The notes beneath the pieces are model-generated. The model was not told where the DNA came from and did not search any database. It saw nothing but the letters and a program-made list of their open reading frames with translations. DNA of 64,000 nt, taken from Paenibacillus lentus. GTDB taxonomy: Bacteria > Bacillota > Bacilli > Paenibacillales > Paenibacillaceae. This document shows positions 43,812-53,663 of the stretch, piece by piece. The stretch covers positions 1,736,001 through 1,800,000 of the forward strand of contig NZ_CP034248.1 in NCBI RefSeq assembly GCF_003931855.1, read 5' to 3'. Numbering within the stretch: position 1 is the first letter of the stretch; each line of letters opens with the position of its first letter. Made by a program: the position numbers and the translations under genes.

Positions 43812-45500
43812 ATGAAGAGAAAGATGGCAGCCATTTTGGCAGGGATATTCTTAATCGCGAGCTTAAGCGGATGCGTCTCGAAAGATGCGAATAGCGGAGA
43901 CGGAAACGGTGGAAGCACCGGGAACGAAGGCGGAGCAGAAGTAAGTATAGATCCGTTGGGAGCTTACAAAGATCCTGTTAAAGTCTCTATTGGCCGAGCG
44001 GTGGATCCGAATTATCAATTCGATAACGAGGATACGGCGGAGAATAATGCTTATACCCGCTGGTTAAAGGATACGTACAATATTGTAACCACGCATGCTT
44101 GGGAAGCGGCACAAGGCACGGATTATGAGCAAAAAGTAAGTCTGGCCATTGCCAGCAACGATCTGCCGGATGCGATGATGGTGAATGAGACACAGCTGAA
44201 GCAGATGATCAAGGCCGATCAATTGGCCGATTTATCGGAAGTGTACGAGAAGTATGGGGCGGAACGGTTGAAGGATATTTACAACTCCAATCCGGGACTG
44301 CTGGATAACGTCACCTATGACGGTAAATTGTATGCGTTTCCAGAGACAACGCTTCCTTCAGCGCCGCTTACTTGGATTCGGAAGGACTGGTTGGATGAAC
44401 TCGGGCTTGAGGCACCAACAACTTTAGAAGATTTGCAAAACATTGCCAAAGCATTTATTGATAACAAAATCGGCGGGGAAGGCACGGTAGGTATTGTCGG
44501 AACCTCCCAGGGCGGATCACTGTATTCCACCTTCCTGTCATCTGGTGATCATTACATGAACTTCTCGCCGCTGTTCTTCGCGCACAATGCTTATCCAGGG
44601 ATTTGGGTCAAGGATAAGGACGGCAAAGCGGTGTACGGTTCGACGACAGAGGAGACGAAGCAAGCGCTGATCATGATGCGTGACTGGTATGCGCAGGGGA
44701 TTCTCGATAAGGAGCTGGCTTTGCGCAAAAGTGCCCAGGAGCTGATCACCAGCGGGAAAGCGGGCATTTTCTTCGGGCCATGGTGGTCTCCTTACAACCT
44801 GCAGGACAACATTAAGAATGATCCGAAAGCCAATTGGCGCCCTTATATTGCTCCGCTGAATGCCGAGGGCAAGTTCAATTCCAATGAAGCGACGGGAAGT
44901 ACTTATATCGTGGTGAGAAAAGGCTATGAACATCCCGAAGCCGTGGTAAAAATGCTTAATATCCACGTCAGCGAGAAGGATCCAAGCTATGAGGAGGTTC
45001 TAGCCGATAAGCAAATGACCTCGCAGGAAATCCCGCTGTTCATCGTTGCGGGGCACGGGGATCAGCTTGAGTACGCGGTAAATTCCACGGAGAAATATTT
45101 GGCAGGAGAAATTAGGCTTGAGGATATTGATAAAGTGAACTACGGCTTCGGCTACGAGGTAGCTGAGCACGCGAAAAATGTGAAAAAAGAGCCCTACGAC
45201 AACTACGATATCCAGTATTGGGACATCAACGGCGATGTCGCCTTCTTTGCTCATGTCTACTCGCACTTAAACGGCGGCTCCGCGTTCGTTAACGCAGACG
45301 TTAACTATACTCGCAGCATAGCAACTTCGAAGACAAAAACAATGGAAGCTAGATGGACTAATCTCGAGAAACTTGAGGATGAAGTTTTCTTGAAAATCAT
45401 TATGGGCAGCGCTCCGATTGAGGAATTCGATACCTTTGTCAAGAAATGGTATGACCAGGGTGGGGAACAAATTACTAAGGAAGTCAATGATCTGCAATAA
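43812..45500 (+). CDS. LplA-type substrate-binding lipoprotein
   Basis: A 562-residue extracellular solute-binding lipoprotein: signal peptide MKRKMAAILAGIFLIASLSG with lipobox LSGC, Gly/Asn linker, then the LplA/YtcQ pattern (SIGRAVDPNYQFDNEDTAEN, TWIRKDWLDELGLEAPTTL, FFGPWWSPYNLQDN, GGEQITKEVNDLQ). I start at the ATG at 43812 behind AAGGGGG. First gene of the importer unit linked to GH31. Ligand unknown. Confidence 0.92.
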   Translation: MKRKMAAILAGIFLIASLSGCVSKDANSGDGNGGSTGNEGGAEVSIDPLGAYKDPVKVSIGRAVDPNYQFDNEDTAENNAYTRWLKDTYNIVTTHAWEAAQGTDYEQKVSLAIASNDLPDAMMVNETQLKQMIKADQLADLSEVYEKYGAERLKDIYNSNPGLLDNVTYDGKLYAFPETTLPSAPLTWIRKDWLDELGLEAPTTLEDLQNIAKAFIDNKIGGEGTVGIVGTSQGGSLYSTFLSSGDHYMNFSPLFFAHNAYPGIWVKDKDGKAVYGSTTEETKQALIMMRDWYAQGILDKELALRKSAQELITSGKAGIFFGPWWSPYNLQDNIKNDPKANWRPYIAPLNAEGKFNSNEATGSTYIVVRKGYEHPEAVVKMLNIHVSEKDPSYEEVLADKQMTSQEIPLFIVAGHGDQLEYAVNSTEKYLAGEIRLEDIDKVNYGFGYEVAEHAKNVKKEPYDNYDIQYWDINGDVAFFAHVYSHLNGGSAFVNADVNYTRSIATSKTKTMEARWTNLEKLEDEVFLKIIMGSAPIEEFDTFVKKWYDQGGEQITKEVNDLQ

Positions 45501-45511
45501 TGCCGAAATAC

Positions 45512-45541
45512 TCAAGACGGGTGCTCCATCACTCGTCTTGA
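45512..45541 (+). other. Intercistronic hairpin after the LplA-type gene
   Basis: TCAAGACG (45512-45519) pairs with CGTCTTGA (45534-45541), followed by TATCTTCTT. Third example in the window of a hairpin exactly between a binding-protein gene and its first permease. Confidence 0.65.
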
Positions 45542-45564
45542 TATCTTCTTAAGGAGATTAGCGT

Positions 45565-46455
45565 ATGAGAAACAAAGGGGTAGTGATCCATTATTATTTG
45601 ATGCTGCTGCCGGGACTGGTCTGGTTATTCTTTTTTAACCTGTTGCCCATGTATGGAATATTGATGGCATTCAAGGATTTCAATCCAGGGATCGGCCTGT
45701 TGAAATCGGAATGGATCGGCATGGAGAATTTTAAATATATGTTTGAGCTTGATGACAGCAAGGAGATCTTTGCCAATACGATTACGATCGCTTTGGCCAA
45801 AATGGTGGGGAATTTGATTGTGCCGCTGGTGTTCGCCCTGATGCTTAATGAAGTGAAGAACAGGCTGTTCACTAGAACTGTGCAGACAATCGTTTATTTG
45901 CCTCACTTTCTGTCCTGGGTTATCGTAGCGGGAATTATGCTCGATCTGTTCTCGTATTCAGGGCTCGTGAATCAGTTGCTCGCGCTCTTTGGAGTTGAAC
46001 CGATTTTATTTTTTGCCAGTCCGCAAATATTTCCTTCACTCGTGGTCGGCAGCGACATTTGGAAGGAGTTTGGCTTCGGAGCCATTATTTATTTTGCAGC
46101 CTTAACGTCGATTAATCCGGAAATGTATGAAGCTGCAGCCATTGACGGGGCTTCTCAATTTAGGCGGCTCATCAGCATTACACTGCCGAGTGTGCTGCCG
46201 GTTGCTGTATTGCTGGGCACACTGAGCCTTGGAAATATTTTGAACGCGGGGTTTGATCAAATTTTTAACCTTTACAATCCTATGGTGTATTCGACGGGGG
46301 ATATTATTGACACCTGGGTGTATCGGGTCGGCTTGATTAATATGCAATACGGCTTAGCTACCGCGGTCGGCTTGCTGAAATCCGTTGTCGGTCTGTTCCT
46401 GATTTCGATTTCGTACACCTTGGCCTATCGATTTGCCAACTATCGGATTTTTTAA
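45565..46455 (+). CDS. Sugar ABC permease (LplB type)
   Basis: A 296-residue permease with six membrane helices, starting YYLMLLPGLVWLFFFNLLPMYGILMAF, and the EAA loop MYEAAAIDGASQFRRLISITLPSV. The LplB/YteP branch of the family pairs with LplA-type binding proteins such as the one upstream. ATG follows AAGGAGA. Confidence 0.94.
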   Translation: MRNKGVVIHYYLMLLPGLVWLFFFNLLPMYGILMAFKDFNPGIGLLKSEWIGMENFKYMFELDDSKEIFANTITIALAKMVGNLIVPLVFALMLNEVKNRLFTRTVQTIVYLPHFLSWVIVAGIMLDLFSYSGLVNQLLALFGVEPILFFASPQIFPSLVVGSDIWKEFGFGAIIYFAALTSINPEMYEAAAIDGASQFRRLISITLPSVLPVAVLLGTLSLGNILNAGFDQIFNLYNPMVYSTGDIIDTWVYRVGLINMQYGLATAVGLLKSVVGLFLISISYTLAYRFANYRIF

Positions 46456-46473
46456 GAGAAGGAGGGGATGAGG

Positions 46474-47358
46474 ATGGTAGAGGATCGATCGGTTCCTTCC
46501 AGAGTATTGAATGGTCTTAACATATTATTGCTAGTTGTGATTACGCTGCTATGCGTCTATCCGGTATGGTACACATTTGTCATCTCTTTGAGTGATAAGG
46601 CTGCCGCAGGGGCGGGAGAGGTATTTCTTTGGCCCAAAGGGTTCACGTTATCCTCTTATGAAATGATTATAGCGGACCAGCAATTTTTTAAATCGTTCTT
46701 CATATCTGTGCAGCGCGTGCTTTATGGAACGTTAATCACATTGTTCGTCATCGTTCTGATGGCGTATCCGCTCTCGAAGACCTCCAAGCAATTCAGATCA
46801 CGGAACATTGTCATGTGGATGCTTATTTTTGTCATGCTGTTTAACGGCGGGCTTGTGCCGTGGTACATGACGATGAAATCCCTGGGGATGGTCAACAATA
46901 TTTGGGGCTTGGTGCTAGGCGGAGGACTGCCGGTGTTTAATGTCATTCTGGTCATGAACTTCTATCGGAATTTGCCGAAGGAAATGGAAGAATCCGCTTT
47001 GGTGGACGGGGCTGGACCATGGCGCACGTTGTTTAATATATTCCTGCCTTTATCCATGCCGGTCATTGCCACAATTCTCGTTTTCACCATTGTTTATCAC
47101 TGGAATGAGTTTTTTCAAGCTTTAGTATTGATGACGAAAAATGAGAATTATCCGCTGCAATCTTATATCCGTCAGGTCACGGTTGTGGTCGATCCATCGA
47201 AGATCGATGCGGAATCGGCTAAGCGCTTAAGCAGCTCATCGAACCAAACCTTGAATGCAGCCAAAATATTTATTTCGATGCTTCCGCTGCTTGTCATTTA
47301 CCCGTTCTTCCAACGATATTTCATTAAGGGTATTACGCTTGGCTCCGTCAAGGGGTAA
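46474..47358 (+). CDS. Sugar ABC permease (LplC/YtcP type)
   Basis: A 294-residue permease. EAA loop MEESALVDGAGPWRTLFNIFLPL, C-terminus FIKGITLGSVKG. I choose the ATG at 46474, 6 nt after GGAGGGG (46461-46467); the ATG at 46468 touches that site and would add two residues. Completes the third importer, again with no ATPase gene. Confidence 0.93.
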   Translation: MVEDRSVPSRVLNGLNILLLVVITLLCVYPVWYTFVISLSDKAAAGAGEVFLWPKGFTLSSYEMIIADQQFFKSFFISVQRVLYGTLITLFVIVLMAYPLSKTSKQFRSRNIVMWMLIFVMLFNGGLVPWYMTMKSLGMVNNIWGLVLGGGLPVFNVILVMNFYRNLPKEMEESALVDGAGPWRTLFNIFLPLSMPVIATILVFTIVYHWNEFFQALVLMTKNENYPLQSYIRQVTVVVDPSKIDAESAKRLSSSSNQTLNAAKIFISMLPLLVIYPFFQRYFIKGITLGSVKG

Positions 47359-47491
47359 CGGGTTAGCCCGGTTAGCGCGGTTTATCATCGCCGGTACGGG
47401 CTGCATCAGGCGGTATTAGGCTAGCATCAGGTTAGCATCAGGTGCGGGAATAAAGCAATCATTATCGGTTAGAAAGGGACTACTTACTATC

Positions 47492-50005
47492 ATGAAAACT
47501 AGTGAAACGATTCATCCAGATAAAGTGGAGCTGAAATCTATTGCGTCTGTTGTTAGTGATGCAGGCTCTATGTTGCTTGGCTCTATTAGTTCATATCGAG
47601 AGGTACAGGGTGCCTACTTATTTCAGGGCGGGAATGCGTCGATTATGATACAGCCCGTCAATGAACAGATCATTCGGATCAAGCTGCTGCTTGATCATCA
47701 AATGGATTTGCGCTCTACGATCGCTATTCAGCAGGAGGCTTATAGGAGTGTTAATGTATCACTGGAAGAGACCTTAGAGGCTTACAGATTGGTGCTGCCC
47801 GAGCTTACGGCGGTTGTTCACAAAAATGATGGACGCCTCGACTTTTTTAATGCGGCTGGAGAGCTTATTTCCAGTGAAATCGAAACCTTTCGGGCTGCGC
47901 GTGGGGAATTTGGCTCTCGGAGAAGGATGGAGCCGGGCACGCATATTTACGGATTGGGCGAGAATACAGGCTTCTTAGATAAAAATGGCGAGAGTTATGA
48001 GCTATGGAATTCGGACGTTTATGACCCGCATGTTCCTGACATCGGCAGTCTGTATGTGTCGATTCCGTTATTGATTCATTTCCGTTACGATCGTCCGGTA
48101 TACGGTATTTTTCTCGATAATCCAGGTCGCACCTCATTTGATATGCGTTCGGATCACGAGGCTTATACGTTTAAAGTAAATACGGGAACGCTTGATTATT
48201 ATTTCATTCATGGCCCTGAATTGAAGGATGTCGTCTCGAGGTACAGCGAGCTGACAGGACGGATCGAACTGCCGCCCGCTTGGGCGATCGGATACCATCA
48301 ATCCCGTTATAGCTATATGAGTCAGGAAGAGGTAATGGAGCTGGCCCGAACGTTCCGGGATAAGCGAATTCCTTGCGATGTTATCTATCTGGATATTCAT
48401 TATATGGATGAGTATCGGGTGTTTACGTTCGATCCGACCCGTTTTCCTAATCCGCGAAAGATGATACAGGAGCTGCGGGAAATGGGAATTCGCATCGTGC
48501 CGATCGTCGATCCAGGCGTCAAGCGGGATCCGAATTACCTCCCGTATCGGGAAGGGGTTCAAAGGGGGTATTTTTGCCGCAAATTAGAGGGAGAGCTGTT
48601 CATTGGCGATGTCTGGCCGGGAGCGAGTGCGTTTCCCGATTTTACGGAGGAAGAGGTTCGCTCATGGTGGGGGGATCAGCACAGCTACTATACAGAGCTT
48701 GGAATAGCCGGCATTTGGAATGATATGAATGAGCCGTCAGTGTTTAATAGTCCTTCCAAAACGATGGATCTTGATGTCGTCCACGGGAATGACGGCGATG
48801 CGAAAACCCACCGGGAGCTGCATAATCTGTACGGCATGCTAATGTCGATGGCTACACAGCAGGGGCTGAAGCGAAATTTGCAGGGGGAACGTCCCTTTGT
48901 CGTCACACGTGCAGGTTATGCGGGTGTCCAGAAGTACGCTGCGACATGGACTGGCGATAACCGCAGCTATTGGGAGCATCTGGCTATGTCAATTCCTATG
49001 GTGTTGAACCTGGGCTTATCGGGCCAGCCATTTGCCGGGCCGGACATTGGGGGCTTCAGTCATGATGCGACCCCGGAGCTGCTGGCGCGCTGGACGCAGG
49101 CAGGTGCGTTCTTTCCGTTCTGCCGCAATCATAGCGTCCTTGAATCGGTTTACCAGGAGCCATGGGCCTTTGGCCCGGAAATCGAGGAAATTTGCCGGAA
49201 GTATATCCGCTTGCGTTACCGCTTCCTGCCGTATCTCTATACCCTGTTTTATGAGGCATATAAGACAGGCTTACCAGTGATGCGCCCGCTCATCCTGGAG
49301 TATCCGCATGACCGCAACGTTTATAATCTCTGCGATCAATTCATGGTCGGAAGCAGCCTGCTCGTAGCTCCCATACTGCGCCCTGGTACGGAATCTCGTG
49401 CGGTATATCTGCCTGAAGGGGAATGGATCAATTATTGGAGCGGAGAGAGATTGACTGGCGGCCGCCATATATTAGCACTGGCTCCGCTTGAGGTGATGCC
49501 GATTTACGTGAAGGCGGGGGCGATCATTCCGGAGCTGGCCGAGGCCGAGCAGCATTGGAAACCAACGCTGGACGAGAAGGCAGAGATCGCACTTAGCGTA
49601 TATGCTTCAGCACATCGAAGCGAATCTTCAGGACAATGGTATGCAGATGATGCCCGGACATACGCGTATGAGAGCGGATCGTATAACCTTCTAACGGTCA
49701 AAGTTAAATCTGGCGAGGATATGCTATCATTGCAGCTGAAGTATGAGGTGGAGGGATTACCGACAGCGAAGCGGGGAGCTGCGTCAGGAGTAGCAGAGCA
49801 GTCTCAGTCTGCTGCAAGGGAAACCCTTGCCCTGAATGTAAAGCTGATGAAATTTGTACCTCGAGATATTTTTGTGAATAATTCTAGTGACCAGGTTAAA
49901 TTGACTGAAGTAGGAGGGGAGTGGAAGTACGATTCTGAAACTCAGGAATTGAGGCTGCAAGTGCCTCATACATTAATTGATAAAAAGATCATCGTGAAGG
50001 GATAA
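47492..50005 (+). CDS. GH31 alpha-glucosidase family enzyme
   Basis: An 837-residue cytoplasmic glycoside hydrolase of family 31. N-terminal beta-sandwich to about residue 255, (beta/alpha)8 barrel about 256-600, then beta domains. The nucleophile is Asp411 in GIWNDMNEPSVF, and the acid/base Asp489 in TWTGDNRSYWEHL. Typical family text: VYGIFLDNPGRTSFDM, DVIYLDIHYMDEYRVFTFD. No signal peptide, so it works on imported oligosaccharides, releasing glucose from alpha-linkages; xylosidase or other GH31 activities are not excluded. The ribosome site is weak (AAAGGGA about 14 nt upstream). Between it and the permease, 47360-47460 holds short GCATCAGG repeats. Confidence 0.93.
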   Translation: MKTSETIHPDKVELKSIASVVSDAGSMLLGSISSYREVQGAYLFQGGNASIMIQPVNEQIIRIKLLLDHQMDLRSTIAIQQEAYRSVNVSLEETLEAYRLVLPELTAVVHKNDGRLDFFNAAGELISSEIETFRAARGEFGSRRRMEPGTHIYGLGENTGFLDKNGESYELWNSDVYDPHVPDIGSLYVSIPLLIHFRYDRPVYGIFLDNPGRTSFDMRSDHEAYTFKVNTGTLDYYFIHGPELKDVVSRYSELTGRIELPPAWAIGYHQSRYSYMSQEEVMELARTFRDKRIPCDVIYLDIHYMDEYRVFTFDPTRFPNPRKMIQELREMGIRIVPIVDPGVKRDPNYLPYREGVQRGYFCRKLEGELFIGDVWPGASAFPDFTEEEVRSWWGDQHSYYTELGIAGIWNDMNEPSVFNSPSKTMDLDVVHGNDGDAKTHRELHNLYGMLMSMATQQGLKRNLQGERPFVVTRAGYAGVQKYAATWTGDNRSYWEHLAMSIPMVLNLGLSGQPFAGPDIGGFSHDATPELLARWTQAGAFFPFCRNHSVLESVYQEPWAFGPEIEEICRKYIRLRYRFLPYLYTLFYEAYKTGLPVMRPLILEYPHDRNVYNLCDQFMVGSSLLVAPILRPGTESRAVYLPEGEWINYWSGERLTGGRHILALAPLEVMPIYVKAGAIIPELAEAEQHWKPTLDEKAEIALSVYASAHRSESSGQWYADDARTYAYESGSYNLLTVKVKSGEDMLSLQLKYEVEGLPTAKRGAASGVAEQSQSAARETLALNVKLMKFVPRDIFVNNSSDQVKLTEVGGEWKYDSETQELRLQVPHTLIDKKIIVKG

Positions 50006-50077
50006 AGATTGGATGAGCCTGGATTCTGCTGTATAGCTTGGAAGGTTGAATACTGCTCGAATACAGCTGAATACATA

Positions 50078-50276
50078 AACTAACTGGATTTGTTGTATTT
50101 GTTGTATTTAAAATATGCAGTATATCGCCAAAAGCATAATTAATTGGATTGCTTGTGATTAAATGAAGGTTAAGGGTAATTAAGGCAAGATATAATTATT
50201 TAGGTACACGAAATACAGCTAATTTGCGAAATCGCAAGCAAAGAACAAAAATAGACACATGTAATTCATTTAAATT
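50078..50276. repeat. Dispersed intergenic repeat, copy B
   Basis: Same family and same orientation as copy A (39045). Motif copies: AACTAACTGGATTTGTTGTA (50078-50097), AATTAATTGGATTGCTTGTG (50138-50157), inverted TACACGAAATACAGCTAATT (50205-50224), and a weaker inverted copy at 50255-50276. The two pairs are inverted relative to each other, so the whole element could fold into a long imperfect hairpin. No open reading frame of note. Remaining sequence between GH31 and the amylase contains only the hairpin at 50331. Confidence 0.75.
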
Positions 50277-50330
50277 CAACGGTGAAGACTAGAGCCCGTG
50301 CGAGAAAGGCGGGAATCCTGAATCTAAGCA

Positions 50331-50362
50331 GAGCACCCGCCGATCAGATCGACGGGTGTTCT
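50331..50362. terminator. Hairpin downstream of the amylase gene
   Basis: GAGCACCCG pairs with CGGGTGTTC across a 13-nt loop, just beyond the 3' end of the minus-strand amylase gene. No clear U-tract on the minus strand, so it may be a weak terminator or a 3' stabiliser. Confidence 0.5.
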
Positions 50363-50372
50363 GATTGCTAAA

Positions 50373-53300
50373 TTATTTCAGGAAAGGCCCGTTATCTCCG
50401 ATTTTCCCCGGGGCCGGATTGCCTGGCAGATCTAGAACGTAGATCCGGAGGTTGCCTTGACCAGATACAGTGGCAGTTAGGGTGCCGTTGGTTACATTCT
50501 TCACGTCACCCGTAATGGCATCTTTATAGGTGCCATTTGGAATCTTGCTGAACGTTGCCGATGAGCTTACAGTTATCAATGCAAAGCTGTCCACGCCCGA
50601 GGCTGCGTCTGTGTAGCGGCGCTTATAGGCTATCCCTCCTTGGATATCCTCTGTCGAATATTGGCCTTTTTGCAGTGCTGGTATTTCACGGCGAATTTGA
50701 TTAAGCCGCTGCACGTGCTTAACAAGAGGGTGGTTTAACGTTTCGGCAACTGCGCCGCTTGCATGTTGTACCTTACCAAAATCGCTGGCAATCACGGTTC
50801 CTTCGAGCTTATCTCCGAAGTAGGCACGGCCTGTCTCTTCCAGCGGACAGGTTGGACCGCAATCGATTTGTGCTCCGGCTTTGAACTCAATTTCTGAACC
50901 GTAATATAGTGTTGGAATACCGCGGAACGTCCACATGAGGCTCATATTTTCTGCCCAAGCTGCCGTGCCGCCCGTGTAACGGGTGTTGGACTTGTTCGGT
51001 CCATAATCGTGGCTGTCGACATATACGACGTTGAAGGTTGCATCATTATAGCTGTCGTCGGAATCTTTGCCGTTCCAAAACGCATTGCCTGCGTCACTGA
51101 AATTCATATGCATCCGCATGTCGATGACACTCATCCCTGAGAACTTGCTGTGATCCGGTGTGTGGTAGTCATTTCCTCTAAGGAAGGCGTTATCGGATAT
51201 CGGCTGATTGCCGGTACCGAGATTATTCTCGTATTGATACATTTCCAGGGCAGCAGCAGCATCATCTGCACTGTATTCTTTACGCTCTTTCCACGTAAAA
51301 AACTGGGCAGAATGGTTCACGGAGCCCCGGTTCCATTTATCGTTGACAAATGAGCCTACTTCACCGAACATAAAAAAGTTTCTACCCTTATCCCCAAATT
51401 TCTCAATAGAGTGATTCATGGCATCCGGCAGAAAGTGCCGATTCCAAGTCGTACGAGGGATGTGTACGGCCGTATCTATTCGGAAGCCATCGACGCCCAT
51501 ATCAATATATCTACGATATACGTCCTTTAGAAATTCCTGAACAGGTTCAGACTCAGTATTGAAATCTGCCAAATCCTCATGAATCCAGCAGCTTCTAGAG
51601 TCTTCACCTTCCCAGTTACCGATCCAACACTGGTGGTACAGTTCTTTCGGGAACATGCCGGAGGTTGGATTCGGCCATTGGCAATTGTAGATACGATGGC
51701 CTTCCTTACTGTAAAACTGTGTTGGTGTTCCCCAGTTCCGGCACGTATTCCCGATTGGCTCCTCTGTGGACCAAAGATCGCCGTTATAGGCTCTACCCAT
51801 CGGATTATTAGTCGTAATTCCATCATATTCCTTGCCTGGAATAGGGTCGTCATAATACCAACTCCACTCATTGTCCTGAATCCCGAACACTTTTGGTGAG
51901 AACAGGTTCTTTTCCCCCCAGCGACTGGAATGGTTGTATACGACGTCTTGAATAATCTTGATCCCTTTGTTATGGGCTTCATTAATCAAATCCTGATAAG
52001 TTGCTCCCGGGGATTCCAGACGGGGATCAACACGATAGAAGTCCCAACCGTGATAGCCATGGAAATCGTAATCCGAGCGGTTAAGGACGACGGGTGTAAT
52101 CCAGATGGCAGAAAAGCCTAGAGCCTTGATGTAATCGAGCTTCTCGATTAATCCTTTGAAGTCACCACGGAACATCGGATCATTGTTGGCGGCATTACCT
52201 GTAGACTCATGGAACTGTCCTCCGCGATTATTAGACTCGTCACCGTCATAGAAGCGGGCTGTCATTACAAAATAAATCGAATCCTCACGCATATCTGTGC
52301 CAAGAGGCTCACCGCCTAGAGGAGCTTCAGGGGCGTCCCCCGTCTTAGCGGATACAGCTTCGCTGTTTTCCGATTTGTTAGGCGGTACGGCTTTGTCAAA
52401 GGCTTTTATCGAATAGGTGTATTCCGTTTGGGCTTCCAGGTTTGTATCGGTATATGAATGACTGGTTGTTGTAAAAATCTTTGTACCTTGCTTGCCCCCG
52501 GTACGAGTGATTTCATAGCCGGCCAAACCACTTCCGCCTTCATTGTCGATAGAAGACTCCCAAGTAATTATAATTTTAGTACCGTTGACGGTGGCTTTGG
52601 GGTTACCTGGTATAGAAGGGGGAATCGTATCTTCTGGGAGAGGTGTACAAGGATTAGGAGCTCCGGCTGTCACGACACCATCCTTAACCGTGACGAGGCC
52701 GGACGGGATAATATAGTCAGCTCCATTATTATTGTCCCATACAGAGCCGTTGTTGAAGGCGGCCTTTAATTCATGAGCCGTTCCTAGATCAACGGTTTTC
52801 TTGGCCCAATCCGTACAGGCGGTTTCACTCATGGAATCGCCGGGAGGTGTCGTCCATTTCGAGCCATCCAGAGAGTAGTGGATATTTACCGAACTCCAGG
52901 AGCGATTCTTGGTATAGTAATATATTTGCGCTTGATTGCCAGCAGCGTCCTCCGCCGGGGTTGTTACTTCCAGCGCCAAAGAAGGTGCTGATTTGTTGCC
53001 CGCCAAGTCTTTGGCTACAACAGTATAACTGTAATTTGTAGAAGGATTTAAACCGGAATCCTTATAGGTGGTAGCTGTAATACCAGTTTGTACAAGGATT
53101 TCATCACGATAGACATCATAACCTGCTAAGTCGCTTCTTCCATCATTATCCATTGGCGCTGTCCATGTTATGGTTACGGACGTACTTGTTAAGCTGTCTT
53201 TGCTTAACCCAGTAGGTACATTTGGCGGAATGTTATCTTCGTTGCTTGCCTGACAAGGATCTCCTAGGGAAACAACACCGTTCTCAACCATAACACTGCC

Positions 53301-53663
53301 TGCACTAAGATCGTAATTTTTTCCATTGTTATTATCCCAGCTCGATCCGTCATTAAAAGCTGCTGCAAATCTTGTAGATGTGCCCAGATCTATCGTTGCT
53401 CTAGCCCAGTCCGTACAGGCCAGTTCCATAGCTATTCCTGGAACACTTGTCCAGCTGCCGCTTGCGTTATGATGAATGTTAACGGTGCTCCAATTATAGT
53501 ACGGTGTGTAATAATAGACGCTTGCTGTATTATTACTAGTGGTTTCAGCAGCTGCTATAGCTTGGAAGGGCATGCCGGCCATACCGGATAGTAATGAGAA
53601 GAAGAAGGTGATACACAATATAACATAAGGCCATTTCTTTACCTGGTGAATTTTATAGTTCAA
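50373..53663 (-). CDS. Secreted GH13 amylase with two CBM25 and two Fn3 domains
   Basis: An exported starch-degrading enzyme of 1096 residues. Order: signal peptide ending near PFQAIAAA, CBM25 (about residues 45-137), Fn3 (about 147-235), CBM25 (about 242-340), Fn3 (about 350-440), GH13 barrel (about 455-960) and a C-terminal beta domain. GH13 regions: I DVVYNHSS (about 570), II GFRIDTAVH with the nucleophile Asp (about 729), III FGEVGS with the acid Glu (about 768), IV VDSHD (about 884; most relatives have VDNHD). The start is decided by the ribosome site: AAGGAGG abuts the ATG at 53672, leaving no spacer, whereas the TTG at 53663 is 9 nt away. Two LacI-type sites lie upstream. Confidence 0.92.
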   Translation of the reverse strand: MNYKIHQVKKWPYVILCITFFFSLLSGMAGMPFQAIAAAETTSNNTASVYYYTPYYNWSTVNIHHNASGSWTSVPGIAMELACTDWARATIDLGTSTRFAAAFNDGSSWDNNNGKNYDLSAGSVMVENGVVSLGDPCQASNEDNIPPNVPTGLSKDSLTSTSVTITWTAPMDNDGRSDLAGYDVYRDEILVQTGITATTYKDSGLNPSTNYSYTVVAKDLAGNKSAPSLALEVTTPAEDAAGNQAQIYYYTKNRSWSSVNIHYSLDGSKWTTPPGDSMSETACTDWAKKTVDLGTAHELKAAFNNGSVWDNNNGADYIIPSGLVTVKDGVVTAGAPNPCTPLPEDTIPPSIPGNPKATVNGTKIIITWESSIDNEGGSGLAGYEITRTGGKQGTKIFTTTSHSYTDTNLEAQTEYTYSIKAFDKAVPPNKSENSEAVSAKTGDAPEAPLGGEPLGTDMREDSIYFVMTARFYDGDESNNRGGQFHESTGNAANNDPMFRGDFKGLIEKLDYIKALGFSAIWITPVVLNRSDYDFHGYHGWDFYRVDPRLESPGATYQDLINEAHNKGIKIIQDVVYNHSSRWGEKNLFSPKVFGIQDNEWSWYYDDPIPGKEYDGITTNNPMGRAYNGDLWSTEEPIGNTCRNWGTPTQFYSKEGHRIYNCQWPNPTSGMFPKELYHQCWIGNWEGEDSRSCWIHEDLADFNTESEPVQEFLKDVYRRYIDMGVDGFRIDTAVHIPRTTWNRHFLPDAMNHSIEKFGDKGRNFFMFGEVGSFVNDKWNRGSVNHSAQFFTWKERKEYSADDAAAALEMYQYENNLGTGNQPISDNAFLRGNDYHTPDHSKFSGMSVIDMRMHMNFSDAGNAFWNGKDSDDSYNDATFNVVYVDSHDYGPNKSNTRYTGGTAAWAENMSLMWTFRGIPTLYYGSEIEFKAGAQIDCGPTCPLEETGRAYFGDKLEGTVIASDFGKVQHASGAVAETLNHPLVKHVQRLNQIRREIPALQKGQYSTEDIQGGIAYKRRYTDAASGVDSFALITVSSSATFSKIPNGTYKDAITGDVKNVTNGTLTATVSGQGNLRIYVLDLPGNPAPGKIGDNGPFLK

